From: Terrimesophilobacter bigeumensis
Lineage (GTDB): Bacteria; Actinomycetota; Actinomycetes; Actinomycetales; Microbacteriaceae
DNA length: 64,000 bases
Direction of reading: 5' to 3'
NCBI RefSeq assembly: GCF_039537265.1
Contig: NZ_BAABAE010000004.1
Location: 124,001-188,000, forward strand
The notes under the pieces are model-generated. The model saw only the letters and a list, made by a program, of their open reading frames with translations. It did no database searches and was not told the origin of the DNA. Made by a program: the position numbers and the translations under genes. Shown in pieces: positions 34,751-43,010 of this stretch (position 1 is its first letter; every line of letters starts with the position of its first letter).

Positions 34751-35053
34751 ATGGCCGAACCGCACTCCGTCGCCGCCCGCATGCTGGGTGAGCGCGTTCG
34801 GCACCAGCGCAACGAACTCGGGCTCAGCCAGGAGGACATGGCCGACCTCGCCGGCATGCATTGGACGAACTGGGGCAAGATCGAGCGCGGGCAGGCGAAC
34901 CCGAGCCTCACGACGATCGTGCGGATGGCCGGCGTGCTCGACATCGACCCCGCTGAGCTCGTGAGCGGTCTCGGTCTCGCTCAGCTGCCCCAACGCAAGC
35001 ATCAGCTCACGGCCGCGGACCTCATCCGCGAGCGCACCCGGCGCAGCGGTTAG
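34751..35053 (+). CDS. XRE-family transcriptional regulator, possible controller of the restriction system
   Basis: A 100-residue Cro/CI-type helix-turn-helix protein (HTH about 13-68: RHQRNELGLSQEDMADLAGM, TNWGKIERGQANPSL) with a short basic C-terminus. It is transcribed divergently from mod, 113 bases away, the arrangement of restriction controller genes. However, its GC is that of the host rather than of the restriction genes, so it may be an older resident. A GTG three bases earlier is an alternative start. A TACTAT -10 lies at about 34724. Confidence 0.85.
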   Translation: MAEPHSVAARMLGERVRHQRNELGLSQEDMADLAGMHWTNWGKIERGQANPSLTTIVRMAGVLDIDPAELVSGLGLAQLPQRKHQLTAADLIRERTRRSG

Positions 35054-35343
35054 AAACTCACCCGCCAGAGATATTGCTCGCCGGATGGACGGAACCAGCG
35101 GACCACGACGATCGTGTTGCGAGCGGGGTTGTCGACTCGCATGGCAAACGTCAGTGACTGCCCTGAGAGTAGTCGTCTTGGTCCGTCCGAAAGCATGAGC
35201 CCCGACCCGAGCAGGGTTAGCGTGATCGCGCGAACTGGCTCGCTGCCGACGTTCGTGAGTTCATAGCGTGGTGCCCGGGATCGGTCGATCCTGAACGGCA
35301 CCGCATACGCGGCGGTCGGGCGATCATCGAGGTGTCGGTCCAT
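35050..35343 (-). CDS. Small hypothetical protein
   Basis: A 97-residue protein with no recognised family. It looks like a small beta-sandwich (YELTNVGSEPVRAITLTLLG, AMRVDNPARNTIVVVRWFRPSG), the pattern of a CARDB/DUF-type domain without signal peptide. It converges on the XRE gene with a four-base overlap of the stops. Codon use is normal for the region. Confidence 0.6.
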   Translation of the reverse strand: MDRHLDDRPTAAYAVPFRIDRSRAPRYELTNVGSEPVRAITLTLLGSGLMLSDGPRRLLSGQSLTFAMRVDNPARNTIVVVRWFRPSGEQYLWRVSF

Positions 35344-35442
35344 GTTTGCACGGTAGGAGAGGCATCCGACGACCCCCGGTCATTCTGTGGAGAACGCGGA
35401 TGCGCGCATCCTGTGCGGGAGTAGAGACCCTGCCCGCAAGGC

Positions 35443-35473
35443 ACCATGGTCATACCATAGTCATACCGTGGTA
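35443..35473. promoter_or_regulatory. Operator region of the toxin-antitoxin operon
   Basis: Contains palindrome ACCATGGT (35443-35450) and two direct copies of GTCATACC (35449-35456 and 35460-35467), the second followed by GTGGTA, so TACCATAGTCATACCGTGGTA is a wider imperfect inverted repeat. It lies 11 bases before the antitoxin ATG. Ribbon-helix-helix antitoxins usually bind such repeats to autorepress (family knowledge). Confidence 0.55.
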
Positions 35474-35483
35474 GCATGATGTT

Positions 35484-35711
35484 ATGAAACTCAGCGTGAG
35501 CCTCCCCGCGGACGACGTCGAGTTCCTCGACGAGGAGACTCGTGCCGGTCGATACGACTCCCGCTCCGCAGCGCTCAAGGCCGCCGTCACCGTGCTTCGT
35601 CAAGCCGCGATCACCGACTCCTATGCGGAGGCCTGGGATGAGTGGGAGCAGTCGGGGGATGACGCGCTCTGGGATTCCGTGGCCTCCGACGGCCTCACCA
35701 ACGCCTCGTGA
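35484..35711 (+). CDS. Ribbon-helix-helix antitoxin (CopG/ParD/MazE-like)
   Basis: A 75-residue antitoxin. The N-terminus MKLSVSLPADDVEFLDE is a typical ribbon-helix-helix DNA-binding segment and is followed by RSAALKAAVTVLRQ. The C-terminal 30 residues are acidic (AEAWDEWEQSGDDALWD), the usual toxin-neutralising tail. It overlaps the toxin gene by GTGA. It should bind its own promoter and the MazF-type toxin. Confidence 0.9.
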   Translation: MKLSVSLPADDVEFLDEETRAGRYDSRSAALKAAVTVLRQAAITDSYAEAWDEWEQSGDDALWDSVASDGLTNAS

Positions 35712-36058
35712 TCGAGCGGGGGCAGATCTACCTTGCCTCACTCGACCCTGCCGTCGGGTCCGAACAGGGCAAAGTCCGCCCCGTGGTCATCGTGAGCAAC
35801 AACGCCGCGAATGACTCTGCGAGTCGGCGAGGCAGGGGAGTGGTCACAGTGGTGCCGATCACGAGCAACGTACGTGCTGTCTATCCCTTTCAAGTCCTGC
35901 TTGCGAAAGAACAGACCGGCCTGCCGGCGCACTCCAAGGCCCAAGCGGAGCAGGTTCGCTCGATCAGCACGGACCGGCTTGTGAGACCGATTGCACGACT
36001 CACCACCGAGCTCATGGGCCGACTGGACGACGCCCTCCGGCTTCACCTGTCGCTGTAG
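35708..36058 (+). CDS. MazF/PemK-family endoribonuclease toxin
   Basis: A 116-residue toxin that cleaves RNA at specific short sequences. Family landmarks are IERGQIYLASLDP at the N-terminus, the catalytic arginine in GKVRPVVIVSNN (Arg24), and the catalytic Thr/Ser in VPITSN (52-53), ending with the LTTELMGRLDDAL helix. It starts at a GTG overlapping the antitoxin stop. The pair is immediately downstream of the restriction region and may stabilise that island. Confidence 0.92.
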   Translation: MIERGQIYLASLDPAVGSEQGKVRPVVIVSNNAANDSASRRGRGVVTVVPITSNVRAVYPFQVLLAKEQTGLPAHSKAQAEQVRSISTDRLVRPIARLTTELMGRLDDALRLHLSL

Positions 36059-36063
36059 AGCGA

Positions 36064-36897
36064 CTACTGCGTGACCAGCCCGTAGTCCGCGTTGTAGCGG
36101 TCGAGCACCTCGGCGATCGGGGCGTCCAGCTCGAGGCAGCCCTTGTCGAGGTAGAGTCCGCGCGTGCAGAACCGCTTGAGGTCGCGCTCGTTGTGCGAGA
36201 CGAAGAACAGGGTGCGCCCGCCCGCGAGCAGTTCCTCGATGCGGCGGTAGCACTTCTCGCGGAACGCCTTGTCGCCGACGGCGAGCACCTCGTCCACGAG
36301 CAGGATCGGCTCCTCGAGCCGTGAGATGACCGAGAACGCGAGTCGCACCTTCATGCCGCTCGACAGGTGTTTGTACGGGGTGTCCAGGAAGTCGCCGATC
36401 TCCGCGAAGTCGATGATCTCGGCGAACCGCGCGGCGATCTCGTCCCGCTTCATCCCGTGCAGGCCCGCCATGAGGTTCACGTTGTCCCGCACCGTGAGGT
36501 CCTCGACGAACCCTCCGGTGATCTCGATGAGCGGCGCCACGCCCGCGTGCACTCGCACCGAGCCCTCATCCGGCAGAAGCACCCCGGTGACGAGCTTGAG
36601 CAGCGTCGACTTGCCTTGACCGTTGCGCCCCACAACGCCGATCGCCTCGCCGCGGGCGACCGAGAAGGTCACGTTGCGCAGCGCCCAGAACTCGCTCGGG
36701 CGGATGCGGCGGTTGCGCCCCGCGAACAGGTCCTTGAAACTGCGGCGCGAGCGTCGATTGCGGCGGAAGCGGATGCCGACATCCTCGACTTCGATCACGG
36801 GCGGGGTCTCGACAGGCTCGACCGGAGAATTCGGCTCGACCGGAGAGGCGGGATTTCTCGGATTGAGCTTGTCGAAATCTGAGTGCTCGACGGCCAT
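36064..36897 (-). CDS. ABC polymer exporter ATP-binding protein, TagH/Wzt-type
   Basis: ATPase of a teichoic-acid or polysaccharide exporter. The 277-residue protein has Walker A GRNGQGKST (90-98), signature LSSGM and Walker B ILLVDE, and the family segment SFKDLFAG ahead of the first strand. It ends soon after the ATPase domain, so it lacks the C-terminal carbohydrate-binding domain of O-antigen Wzt proteins. Residues 18-32 (SPVEPNSPVEPVETP) are encoded by an intergenic-type repeat captured in the gene. Its ATG shares one base with the permease stop. Confidence 0.92.
   Translation of the reverse strand: MAVEHSDFDKLNPRNPASPVEPNSPVEPVETPPVIEVEDVGIRFRRNRRSRRSFKDLFAGRNRRIRPSEFWALRNVTFSVARGEAIGVVGRNGQGKSTLLKLVTGVLLPDEGSVRVHAGVAPLIEITGGFVEDLTVRDNVNLMAGLHGMKRDEIAARFAEIIDFAEIGDFLDTPYKHLSSGMKVRLAFSVISRLEEPILLVDEVLAVGDKAFREKCYRRIEELLAGGRTLFFVSHNERDLKRFCTRGLYLDKGCLELDAPIAEVLDRYNADYGLVTQ
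36805..36851. repeat. Intergenic-family repeat inside the ABC exporter gene
   Basis: GTCTCGACAGGCTCGACCGG followed by a second GGCTCGACCGG. The same family is at 37730, 48138 and 62558. Here it is in frame in the N-terminus of the exporter ATPase and encodes repeated SPVEP. Confidence 0.85.
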
Positions 36898-37697
36898 CAG
36901 ATCTCCTTCAGCACGGAGCGCTCCGTGCGGCGGAAGACGAGCATCCCGAGCCCCAGGATCACAAGGCTCATGGCGGCGCTCACGACGACCGCAAACCAGT
37001 CGAGTTGATCGGGGAAGAACGCGCCCCGGTAGAGCGAGAAGATGCCGGCCAGCGGATTGAATGCTGCCAGCTGCTCAAGGCCGAGATCGCGCAGATCCGG
37101 GAGCCCGTAGATGATCGGGCTCGCATAGAACAGGAACCGAAGGATGAGCTTGATCGCCCTCTCGAGGTCGCGGAAGAACACCACGAGCGGCGCGATGATG
37201 AGGCCGAGCCCGATCGTGAGCACGAACTGGATGACGATCGCGAGCGGGAAGAACACCGCCTCCCAGTACAGCGGCGCGCCGAACAGGATGGCGAACAACG
37301 CCAGAACGGGGATGCTCGCCAGGAACTCGATGCCCTTCGAGAGCACGAGCCGGTTCACCCAGATCGTGCGCGGGATCTTCGTCGACCGGATGAGGCGCGC
37401 CTCGCGCAGGAACGCTCGCGTGCAGTCGCCGATCGCACCGTTGAACCACATCCACGGCAGGAGGGCTGTGAGCAGGAACACGATGTACGGCTGCTGGCCC
37501 ACCGTGCGGTCGAAGACCTGCGTGAAGACGAACCAGTAGATGGCCGCCATGACAAGCGGGTCGAGGATCGACCAGAAGTACCCGAGCACCGAGGTCGAGT
37601 AGCGCACTCGAAGGTCGCGCACGGTGAGCAGCCACAGCGAGTGCCGGTAGCGGTCGACGGGCGACCAGATCGGGCGTGCGGGAGCGGTGGTGGGCAC
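36897..37697 (-). CDS. ABC-2 type polymer exporter permease, TagG/Wzm-type
   Basis: Membrane subunit of the exporter, 266 residues and about six helices. It starts with an amphipathic segment WSPVDRYRHSLWLLTVRDLRVRYSTSVLGYFWSILDP, the ABC2_membrane/TagG hallmark RDLRVRY..S.LG..WS.L.P. Together with the downstream ATPase it should move an undecaprenyl-linked wall polymer across the membrane; the transferases at 23380-28911 are the likely makers of that polymer. Confidence 0.92.
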   Translation of the reverse strand: MPTTAPARPIWSPVDRYRHSLWLLTVRDLRVRYSTSVLGYFWSILDPLVMAAIYWFVFTQVFDRTVGQQPYIVFLLTALLPWMWFNGAIGDCTRAFLREARLIRSTKIPRTIWVNRLVLSKGIEFLASIPVLALFAILFGAPLYWEAVFFPLAIVIQFVLTIGLGLIIAPLVVFFRDLERAIKLILRFLFYASPIIYGLPDLRDLGLEQLAAFNPLAGIFSLYRGAFFPDQLDWFAVVVSAAMSLVILGLGMLVFRRTERSVLKEI

Positions 37698-37729
37698 GAC
37701 GTCTATCGTAGGGTCTCGCCGCGCTCATC

Positions 37730-37752
37730 GGTCTCGACAGGCTCGACCCGAG
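37730..37752. repeat. Copy of the TCTCGACAGGCTCGACC repeat
   Basis: GGTCTCGACAGGCTCGACCCGAG between the exporter permease start and the nucleotidyltransferase stop. A single copy, without its inverted partner. Confidence 0.75.
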
Positions 37753-37767
37753 AGGGCGTCAAGCCGG

Positions 37768-38460
37768 TCACACGAAGAGGTTCGCGCGCTCCAGGTCCTC
37801 GGCGAAGTCGATCTCGACCGCGTAGAGGTCCGAGATGTCCATCGGCTCGACGCGCAGGCCGTCCTCCTCGATCGCGAGCTCGAGGCCGCGCTCGAAGTAG
37901 TCCTGGTCGTTCACCCGGGCGAGCTGGCGCACGAGGGCCGCCTTGCCGTCGCGGGAGACGAAGTTGATGCCGACAGCCTCGCCGAGTCCGCCCGTGACCG
38001 TCTTGGAGAGTTCGCGGATGTAGCCTTCGGCATCCGTCGTGTACTTGACCTCCTCATCCGAGACCTTCGCGGTGTTGACCGAGACGAAGGACTGGTCGCG
38101 CGCAACCAGCTGCGCCGCCCGCTCGAGGGCTTCGGGATCGAAGACGACGTCACCGTTCATCCAGAGCACCCCGCCCGGCGTGGACGCCCGCAGCGCGCGA
38201 AGCAGGCTCTTGGAGGTGTTGGTCTGGTCGTATTGCTCGTTGTAGACGAAGGAGGCGTCCGGGAACGCCTCGATGACGTGCTCGAGCTTGTAGCCGACGA
38301 CGATCGTGACCTTCGCGTTGTTGCCGAAGGCGTAACGGATGTTGTCGAACTGCTGCTGCATGATGGTGCGGCCGTCGCTCAGCTCGGTGAGCGGCTTCGG
38401 CAATGAGCGACCGAGACGGCTGCCCATACCGGCAGCCAGGATGACGATCTGCGTGCTCAC
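37768..38460 (-). CDS. Nucleotidyltransferase, LicC/sugar-1-phosphate type
   Basis: Makes an NDP- or CDP-activated precursor. The 230-residue protein has the signature ILAAGMGSRLG..LPKPL (about 7-23), the metal-binding MNGDVVF and a central YNEQYDQTNTSKSLLRAL block like that of phosphocholine cytidylyltransferase LicC (YD.TN..SL). The GTG at 38460 has AAGGAG five bases upstream and is chosen over an earlier ATG at 38493. It is in the wall-polymer cluster upstream of the exporter pair, so a CDP-activated wall substituent or sugar is likely. Confidence 0.85.
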   Translation of the reverse strand: MSTQIVILAAGMGSRLGRSLPKPLTELSDGRTIMQQQFDNIRYAFGNNAKVTIVVGYKLEHVIEAFPDASFVYNEQYDQTNTSKSLLRALRASTPGGVLWMNGDVVFDPEALERAAQLVARDQSFVSVNTAKVSDEEVKYTTDAEGYIRELSKTVTGGLGEAVGINFVSRDGKAALVRQLARVNDQDYFERGLELAIEEDGLRVEPMDISDLYAVEIDFAEDLERANLFV

Positions 38461-38663
38461 AATGACTCCTTGAGTGTCTAAAAGGTGCCGCACCGTTAAC
38501 CTGATGGTCGACCCGCGGCAGGGTTTCCGACACTTCGTTGTGCTCTCACAACTTTATCGGCGGCTCCGACGGTCCCAGCGGAATCCCAGAGTCTTGTTCC
38601 CAATTCGTGATGATGACTCCTCAGGGGTCTTCGGGCCTGCCTGTGATTGGTACGGTGGACTTC

Positions 38664-39572
38664 GTGCCCAACGCCGAGACGATCCTCTCAAGGTTCGACG
38701 ACCTCATCGCCAAGCTGGAGGCCGACTCCGCGAAGGAGAAACGCGGGATCCAGGCGGCGCGGCGCAAAGCCCAGCAGGAACTGCGCAAACAGGAGCGGGA
38801 GACCGCCGAACGCGAGCAGGTGCTGCACGTCGAGGGGCTCGTCAAGCACTACGGCGACACTGTCGCGGTCGACGGCATCGACCTCGCCGTCGAGTCGGGC
38901 ACGATCTTCGGCATCGTCGGCCCGAACGGTGCAGGTAAGACGACGACGCTCTCCATGGTTACAGGCCTGCTGCGCCCGGATGCCGGAACCGTCACGGTGC
39001 ATGGTGCCAACGTCTGGAAGGACCCGGCGGCCGCCAAGCGTCAGATGGGCGTGCTCCCGGACCGCCTGCGCCTGTTCGACCGGCTCACCGGCAACCAGCT
39101 CCTCTATTACGCGGGCGTACTGCGCGGCCTGCCCCCGGCGACGGTGCGCGAGCGGATGGCGCAACTGTCGACCACCTTCGGCCTCGACGACGCCCTCACC
39201 CGTCTCGCCGCCGACTACTCGGCGGGCATGACCAAGAAGCTCGCCCTCGCCGCGGCGCTCATCCACTCGCCGAGGCTGCTCGTGCTCGACGAGCCCTTCG
39301 AGTCGGTGGACCCCGTGTCGGCTGCGAGCATCATCGAAGTGTTGAAGAGGTATGTGGCGGCCGGCGGGACCGTCGTGCTCTCCAGTCACAGCATGGACCT
39401 CATCGAGCGGATGTGCGACTCGGTCGCGATCATCGTGGACGGGTCGGTGCTCGCATCCGGAACCGTCGACGAGGTGCGCGGCGACGGCTCCCTCGAGGAG
39501 AAGTTCGTCGAACTGGCCGGCGGCCGCAACGTGGTGGAGGGCCTGGAGTGGTTGCACAGTTTCTCGGACTGA
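38664..39572 (+). CDS. ABC transporter ATP-binding protein with N-terminal coiled coil
   Basis: ATPase of an ABC-2-type exporter. The 302-residue protein opens with a charged helix of about 50 residues (DDLIAKLEADSAKEKRGIQ onward), unusual for the family, then Walker A GPNGAGKTT (86-94), Walker B LLVLDEPFESVDP and the AGGTVVLSSHSMDLIERMCD switch region. The GTG at 38664 is preceded by GGTGGA; GTG at 38655 is an alternative. It overlaps the permease gene by 25 bases. Substrate unknown. Confidence 0.88.
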   Translation: MPNAETILSRFDDLIAKLEADSAKEKRGIQAARRKAQQELRKQERETAEREQVLHVEGLVKHYGDTVAVDGIDLAVESGTIFGIVGPNGAGKTTTLSMVTGLLRPDAGTVTVHGANVWKDPAAAKRQMGVLPDRLRLFDRLTGNQLLYYAGVLRGLPPATVRERMAQLSTTFGLDDALTRLAADYSAGMTKKLALAAALIHSPRLLVLDEPFESVDPVSAASIIEVLKRYVAAGGTVVLSSHSMDLIERMCDSVAIIVDGSVLASGTVDEVRGDGSLEEKFVELAGGRNVVEGLEWLHSFSD

Positions 39573-41122
39573 AGCTGCGACTGCTCGGCAACCTGTTCCG
39601 GCGCAGTCCCTGGCAGGTCTTCGGCCTCATCGTGGGTCTGGCCTACGGGCTCGGCGCGGCCTTCACGGCAGTGGCGGGGCTCGTCGCGCTGCGCCTCGCC
39701 GAGGTCGGGCTGGCGCGCAGCATCGTGGTCGTGGTCGGCTCGGTCATCGTGCTCGGGTTCCTGCTCGTCCCCCTCGTCTTCGGGGCGGACGACACGATCG
39801 ACCCCCGCAAGTTTTCCCTGCACGGCATTCCGAACGGCCGCCTCGCGTTCGGGCTCGCTGCGGCGGCGTTCATCGGGGTGCCGGCACTCGTCATCACCAT
39901 CGTCGCGGTTGCGCAGGTCGTGACCTGGAGCCGGGGACCCGCGCCCGTGCTCTTCGCTCTCGCCTCCACCGTGCTCATCGTCGTGACCTGCATCCTCGGC
40001 TCGCGCGTGACGACGAGTATCGCCACTCTGCTGCTGGCCACTCGCCGCGCCCGTGAGGCGACCGGGCTCATCGCCCTCGTCGTGCTGAGCGCCCTCTCGC
40101 CCATCATCGCCATGATGGTCACCGTCGACTGGGAGAAGCGTGGCCTCGACGTACTCCACTCGATCGCCGAGGTCGCCGCCTGGACTCCGCTCGGCGCCGT
40201 CTGGGCCGCCCCGGCGGATGCCGCCGCCGACGACCTGGGGGCGGCATCCGCCTCGCTCGCCATCGCCTTCGGATTCGTGGTCCTGCTCGCCATCGCCTGG
40301 CGCGTGATCGTCGGCCTCATGCTCGTGACGCCGGAGCGAGCCTCGCGCATCCGGGCCTACACCGGACTCGGCTGGTTCGAGCGGGTGCCGGGCAACCCGG
40401 CCGGAGCGATCGCGGCCCGGAGCCTCAGCTATTGGGGCCGCGACATGCGATACCGCTCGGCGCTTGTGATCGTGCCGATCGTGCCCGCTGTCATGGTCGG
40501 GGCCCTCGCGGTCGCGGGGATCTCCCTGCACTATCTCGTGCTGCTGCCCGTGCCCGTCATGTGCTTCTTCCTGGCCTGGAGCACCGTGCACAACGACGTG
40601 GCCTTCGACAACACGGCAGTATGGCTGCACGTCGCCTCCAACACGGCGGGCTGGGCGGATCGGCTTGGGCGGGTTGTACCGCCTCTCGCACTCGGACTCG
40701 CCGTGATCCTCGTCGGCACACCGCTGAGCGCCTGGGGCTACGGGTCGACGGATGTCGTTCCCTCGCTTCTCGGTGCCGGCCTGTGCGTACTGCTCGTCGG
40801 CCTCGGGATCTCGAGCGTCATCTCGGCAGGATTCCCGTACCCGGCCGTGCATCCTGGCGACAGCCCGTTCGCCCAGCCGCAGTCGAGTGCGAGCGGGGCG
40901 TCCTGGGTGCAGGCGCTGTCTTTCGTCGCGGTGCTCGGAGTCGCGGCGCCGACCGGGTGGCTCGCGATACTCGGACTGCAGCACGGAGGTGGCTGGCATG
41001 TGGCGGCACTCGTCGTCGGGATCGTGACCGGCATCCTGGCTCTGGTGGGTGGCATCCTTCTCGGCGGGCGGGTCTTCGAGCGGCGCGGGCCGGAGTTGCT
41101 GGCGTTCACCGCGCGGTACTGA
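39548..41122 (+). CDS. ABC exporter permease, about 12 helices
   Basis: Membrane partner of the preceding ATPase, 524 residues with about 12 hydrophobic segments, suggesting a fused double ABC-2 permease. The GTG at 39548 has GGAGGG upstream and starts VVAQFLGLKLRLLGNLFRRS, a typical amphipathic entry helix. No signature gives a substrate; such two-gene sets in actinobacteria export drugs, lipids or peptides. Confidence 0.87.
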   Translation: MVAQFLGLKLRLLGNLFRRSPWQVFGLIVGLAYGLGAAFTAVAGLVALRLAEVGLARSIVVVVGSVIVLGFLLVPLVFGADDTIDPRKFSLHGIPNGRLAFGLAAAAFIGVPALVITIVAVAQVVTWSRGPAPVLFALASTVLIVVTCILGSRVTTSIATLLLATRRAREATGLIALVVLSALSPIIAMMVTVDWEKRGLDVLHSIAEVAAWTPLGAVWAAPADAAADDLGAASASLAIAFGFVVLLAIAWRVIVGLMLVTPERASRIRAYTGLGWFERVPGNPAGAIAARSLSYWGRDMRYRSALVIVPIVPAVMVGALAVAGISLHYLVLLPVPVMCFFLAWSTVHNDVAFDNTAVWLHVASNTAGWADRLGRVVPPLALGLAVILVGTPLSAWGYGSTDVVPSLLGAGLCVLLVGLGISSVISAGFPYPAVHPGDSPFAQPQSSASGASWVQALSFVAVLGVAAPTGWLAILGLQHGGGWHVAALVVGIVTGILALVGGILLGGRVFERRGPELLAFTARY

Positions 41123-41138
41123 CCACCGAGCGGTATCG

Positions 41139-41153
41139 GCCGCACCGTGCGGC
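41139..41153 (+). terminator. Possible terminator after the ABC exporter
   Basis: GCCGCA-CCG-TGCGGC forms a short GC-rich hairpin 17 bases after the permease stop. No T-run follows; G+C-rich terminators without U-tracts are common in actinobacteria. Confidence 0.35.
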
Positions 41154-41209
41154 GTCGGCCGCAACCCGGCCGCCGGGTACCGTGCCGGCCGGCGCGGTAA
41201 TCTTGACGC

Positions 41210-41476
41210 ATGACCAGCGCAGACACCGACCACACCGGCGGCGGCACGGCGACCCTCGACCGGGAGCTCGAGGAGCTCCTGAACCAGGAGCAGCTCGAGG
41301 AGGGCGACCACGAGCGCTTCTCCCACTACGTTCCGAAGGACAAGATCGTCGAGTCGGCGCTCACCGGCAAGCCCGTGCGCGCGTTGTGCGGCAAGCTCTG
41401 GACCCCGGGTCGCGATCCGGAGAAGTTCCCGGTTTGCCCGACCTGCAAAGAGATCTACGAGAAGCTGAAGAAGTAG
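41210..41476 (+). CDS. DUF3039 family protein
   Basis: An 88-residue actinobacterial protein of unknown function. It has an acidic N-terminal helix ([22 protein letters not shown]), the conserved [27 protein letters not shown] and a CPTCKEIYE end. Three cysteines (one in ALCGK, two in CPTC) suggest a small zinc site. It sits alone between an exporter and pncB, as in many actinobacterial genomes. Confidence 0.92.
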   Translation: MTSADTDHTGGGTATLDRELEELLNQEQLEEGDHERFSHYVPKDKIVESALTGKPVRALCGKLWTPGRDPEKFPVCPTCKEIYEKLKK

Positions 41477-41559
41477 CGGCTGGGAGCTGCCTGCCTCTCG
41501 ACGTCGTCACGGGCCACTGCCCGCCACCTCCTGCACGTCGCTGGGTGCGCTGACGCTCG

Positions 41560-41617
41560 CGAACTGCGGCAAGTTCGTGGTGCGCGATGGTGACAACCCC
41601 GAACTTGCCGCAGTTCG
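41560..41617. repeat. 18-bp perfect inverted repeat between convergent genes
   Basis: CGAACTGCGGCAAGTTCG (41560-41577) and its exact reverse complement (41600-41617) with a 22-base spacer. It lies between the DUF3039 gene and pncB, which converge, so terminator function is possible. Confidence 0.85.
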
Positions 41618-41669
41618 TGGGCCCGGCATCCGGCCGAGCGGTAGACGGCGCCCGGGCGTCGTCAGACGG

Positions 41670-42974
41670 CTACTCGTACACCGTCGGGATGACCGGCTCG
41701 CCGCGGGCGAGACGGAACGCGTCAACGGGCAGTTCCGCGACGGCGACCGCGCGGTGTTCGCGGGCGAGAGCGGTCCCCGCGGCCCCGAGGTAGCGAGGGT
41801 CGGCGATCCCGTCGGTCACGAGCGGGACGAGCAGCGGCCGGCCGGCATCCGCCCGCGCGGAGGGGGCATCTGGGTCGTCCTCGACGTGCAGGACCTCGGA
41901 TGTCGCGACGCCGCCCCTGAGGCTGCGCACCGGGAACTTCCTCCCGCCGACCGACAGCTTCGCCGCCGACTTCTTCGCGACCGAAACCCAGTCACCGTCG
42001 TCGCCGACGCGCGCCACCAGCTTGTAGACCATGCCGGCGGTCGGCGCCCCGGAACCGGTGACGACGGAGGTGCCGACCCCGTAGGAGTCGACCGGCGCGA
42101 CCTGGAGTGCCGCGATCGCGTACTCGTCGAGGTCGCTCGTGACGGTGATCTTCGTACTCTTCGCCCCGAGCGCGTCGAGCTGCTTGCGCACGGCGGATGC
42201 CTGGCCGGGCAGGTCCCCGCTGTCGATGCGCACCGCCCCGAGCGAGGGGCCGGCCACGCGCACGGCCAGGTCGACTGCGGCGGTCACGTCGTAGGTGTCG
42301 ACGAGCAGTGTCGTGCCAGGCCCGAGCGCCGCCACCTGGGCGCGGAAGGCGTCCTCCTCCGAGTCGTGCAGGAGAGTGAAGGAATGCGCTGCGGTGCCCA
42401 TGGTCGGGATGCCCCAGGTGCGCCCGGCCTCGAGGTTGCTCGTGGAGCTGAAACCGGCGACGAAGGCGGCGCGGGCGGCGGCCACGGCGCCGCGTTCGGT
42501 GGCCCTGCGGGAGCCCATCTCGGCGAGTGGGCGGCCATCCGCGGCGGTCACCATGCGGCTGGCGGCGCTCGCCACGGCCGAGTCGTAGTTGAGGATGCTC
42601 AAGGACAGCGTTTCGAGCACGACCGCTTCGGCGAAGGTGCCTTCGACGACGAGGATGGGGGAGCCGGGGAAGTAGACCTCGCCCTCGCGATAGCCCCAGA
42701 CGTTCCCTTTGAAGCGGTAGTCGGCGAGCCAATCGAGGGTTGCGGCGTCGACGACCTCGTTCTCGCGCAGCCAGGCGAGCTCCGCATCCCCGAATCGGAA
42801 CTCGGAGAGTTGCTCGAGCAGACGTCCGGTGCCGGCCACGATGCCGTAGCGACGGCCGTTCGGCAGGTGGCGGGCGAAGACCTCGAAGATCGAGCGGCGA
42901 TCCGCGGTCCCGGACTTCCTGGCCGCATCGACCATGGTGAGCTCGTAGCGGTCGGTGAGGAGTGCGCTGGTCAC
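41670..42974 (-). CDS. pncB: Nicotinate phosphoribosyltransferase
   Basis: Converts nicotinate and PRPP to nicotinate mononucleotide for NAD salvage. The 434-residue protein starts [19 protein letters not shown], the family N-terminus, and has the histidine-containing [26 protein letters not shown] and the phosphate-binding [10 protein letters not shown]. The catalytic, autophosphorylated histidine is presumably that in GTAAHS. It is divergent from murI with 36 bases between starts. Confidence 0.95.
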   Translation of the reverse strand: MTSALLTDRYELTMVDAARKSGTADRRSIFEVFARHLPNGRRYGIVAGTGRLLEQLSEFRFGDAELAWLRENEVVDAATLDWLADYRFKGNVWGYREGEVYFPGSPILVVEGTFAEAVVLETLSLSILNYDSAVASAASRMVTAADGRPLAEMGSRRATERGAVAAARAAFVAGFSSTSNLEAGRTWGIPTMGTAAHSFTLLHDSEEDAFRAQVAALGPGTTLLVDTYDVTAAVDLAVRVAGPSLGAVRIDSGDLPGQASAVRKQLDALGAKSTKITVTSDLDEYAIAALQVAPVDSYGVGTSVVTGSGAPTAGMVYKLVARVGDDGDWVSVAKKSAAKLSVGGRKFPVRSLRGGVATSEVLHVEDDPDAPSARADAGRPLLVPLVTDGIADPRYLGAAGTALAREHRAVAVAELPVDAFRLARGEPVIPTVYE

Positions 42975-43010
42975 AGGATGAGCCTATCCCTCGCGCTAAA
43001 CTCGACTCTC

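Noticed and set aside
41577..43010. Very long plus-strand frame that would fuse an extra 478 residues to murI
   Set aside because: It is entirely antisense to pncB, which has full family motifs; murI has its own GTG at 43011 and family N-terminus.
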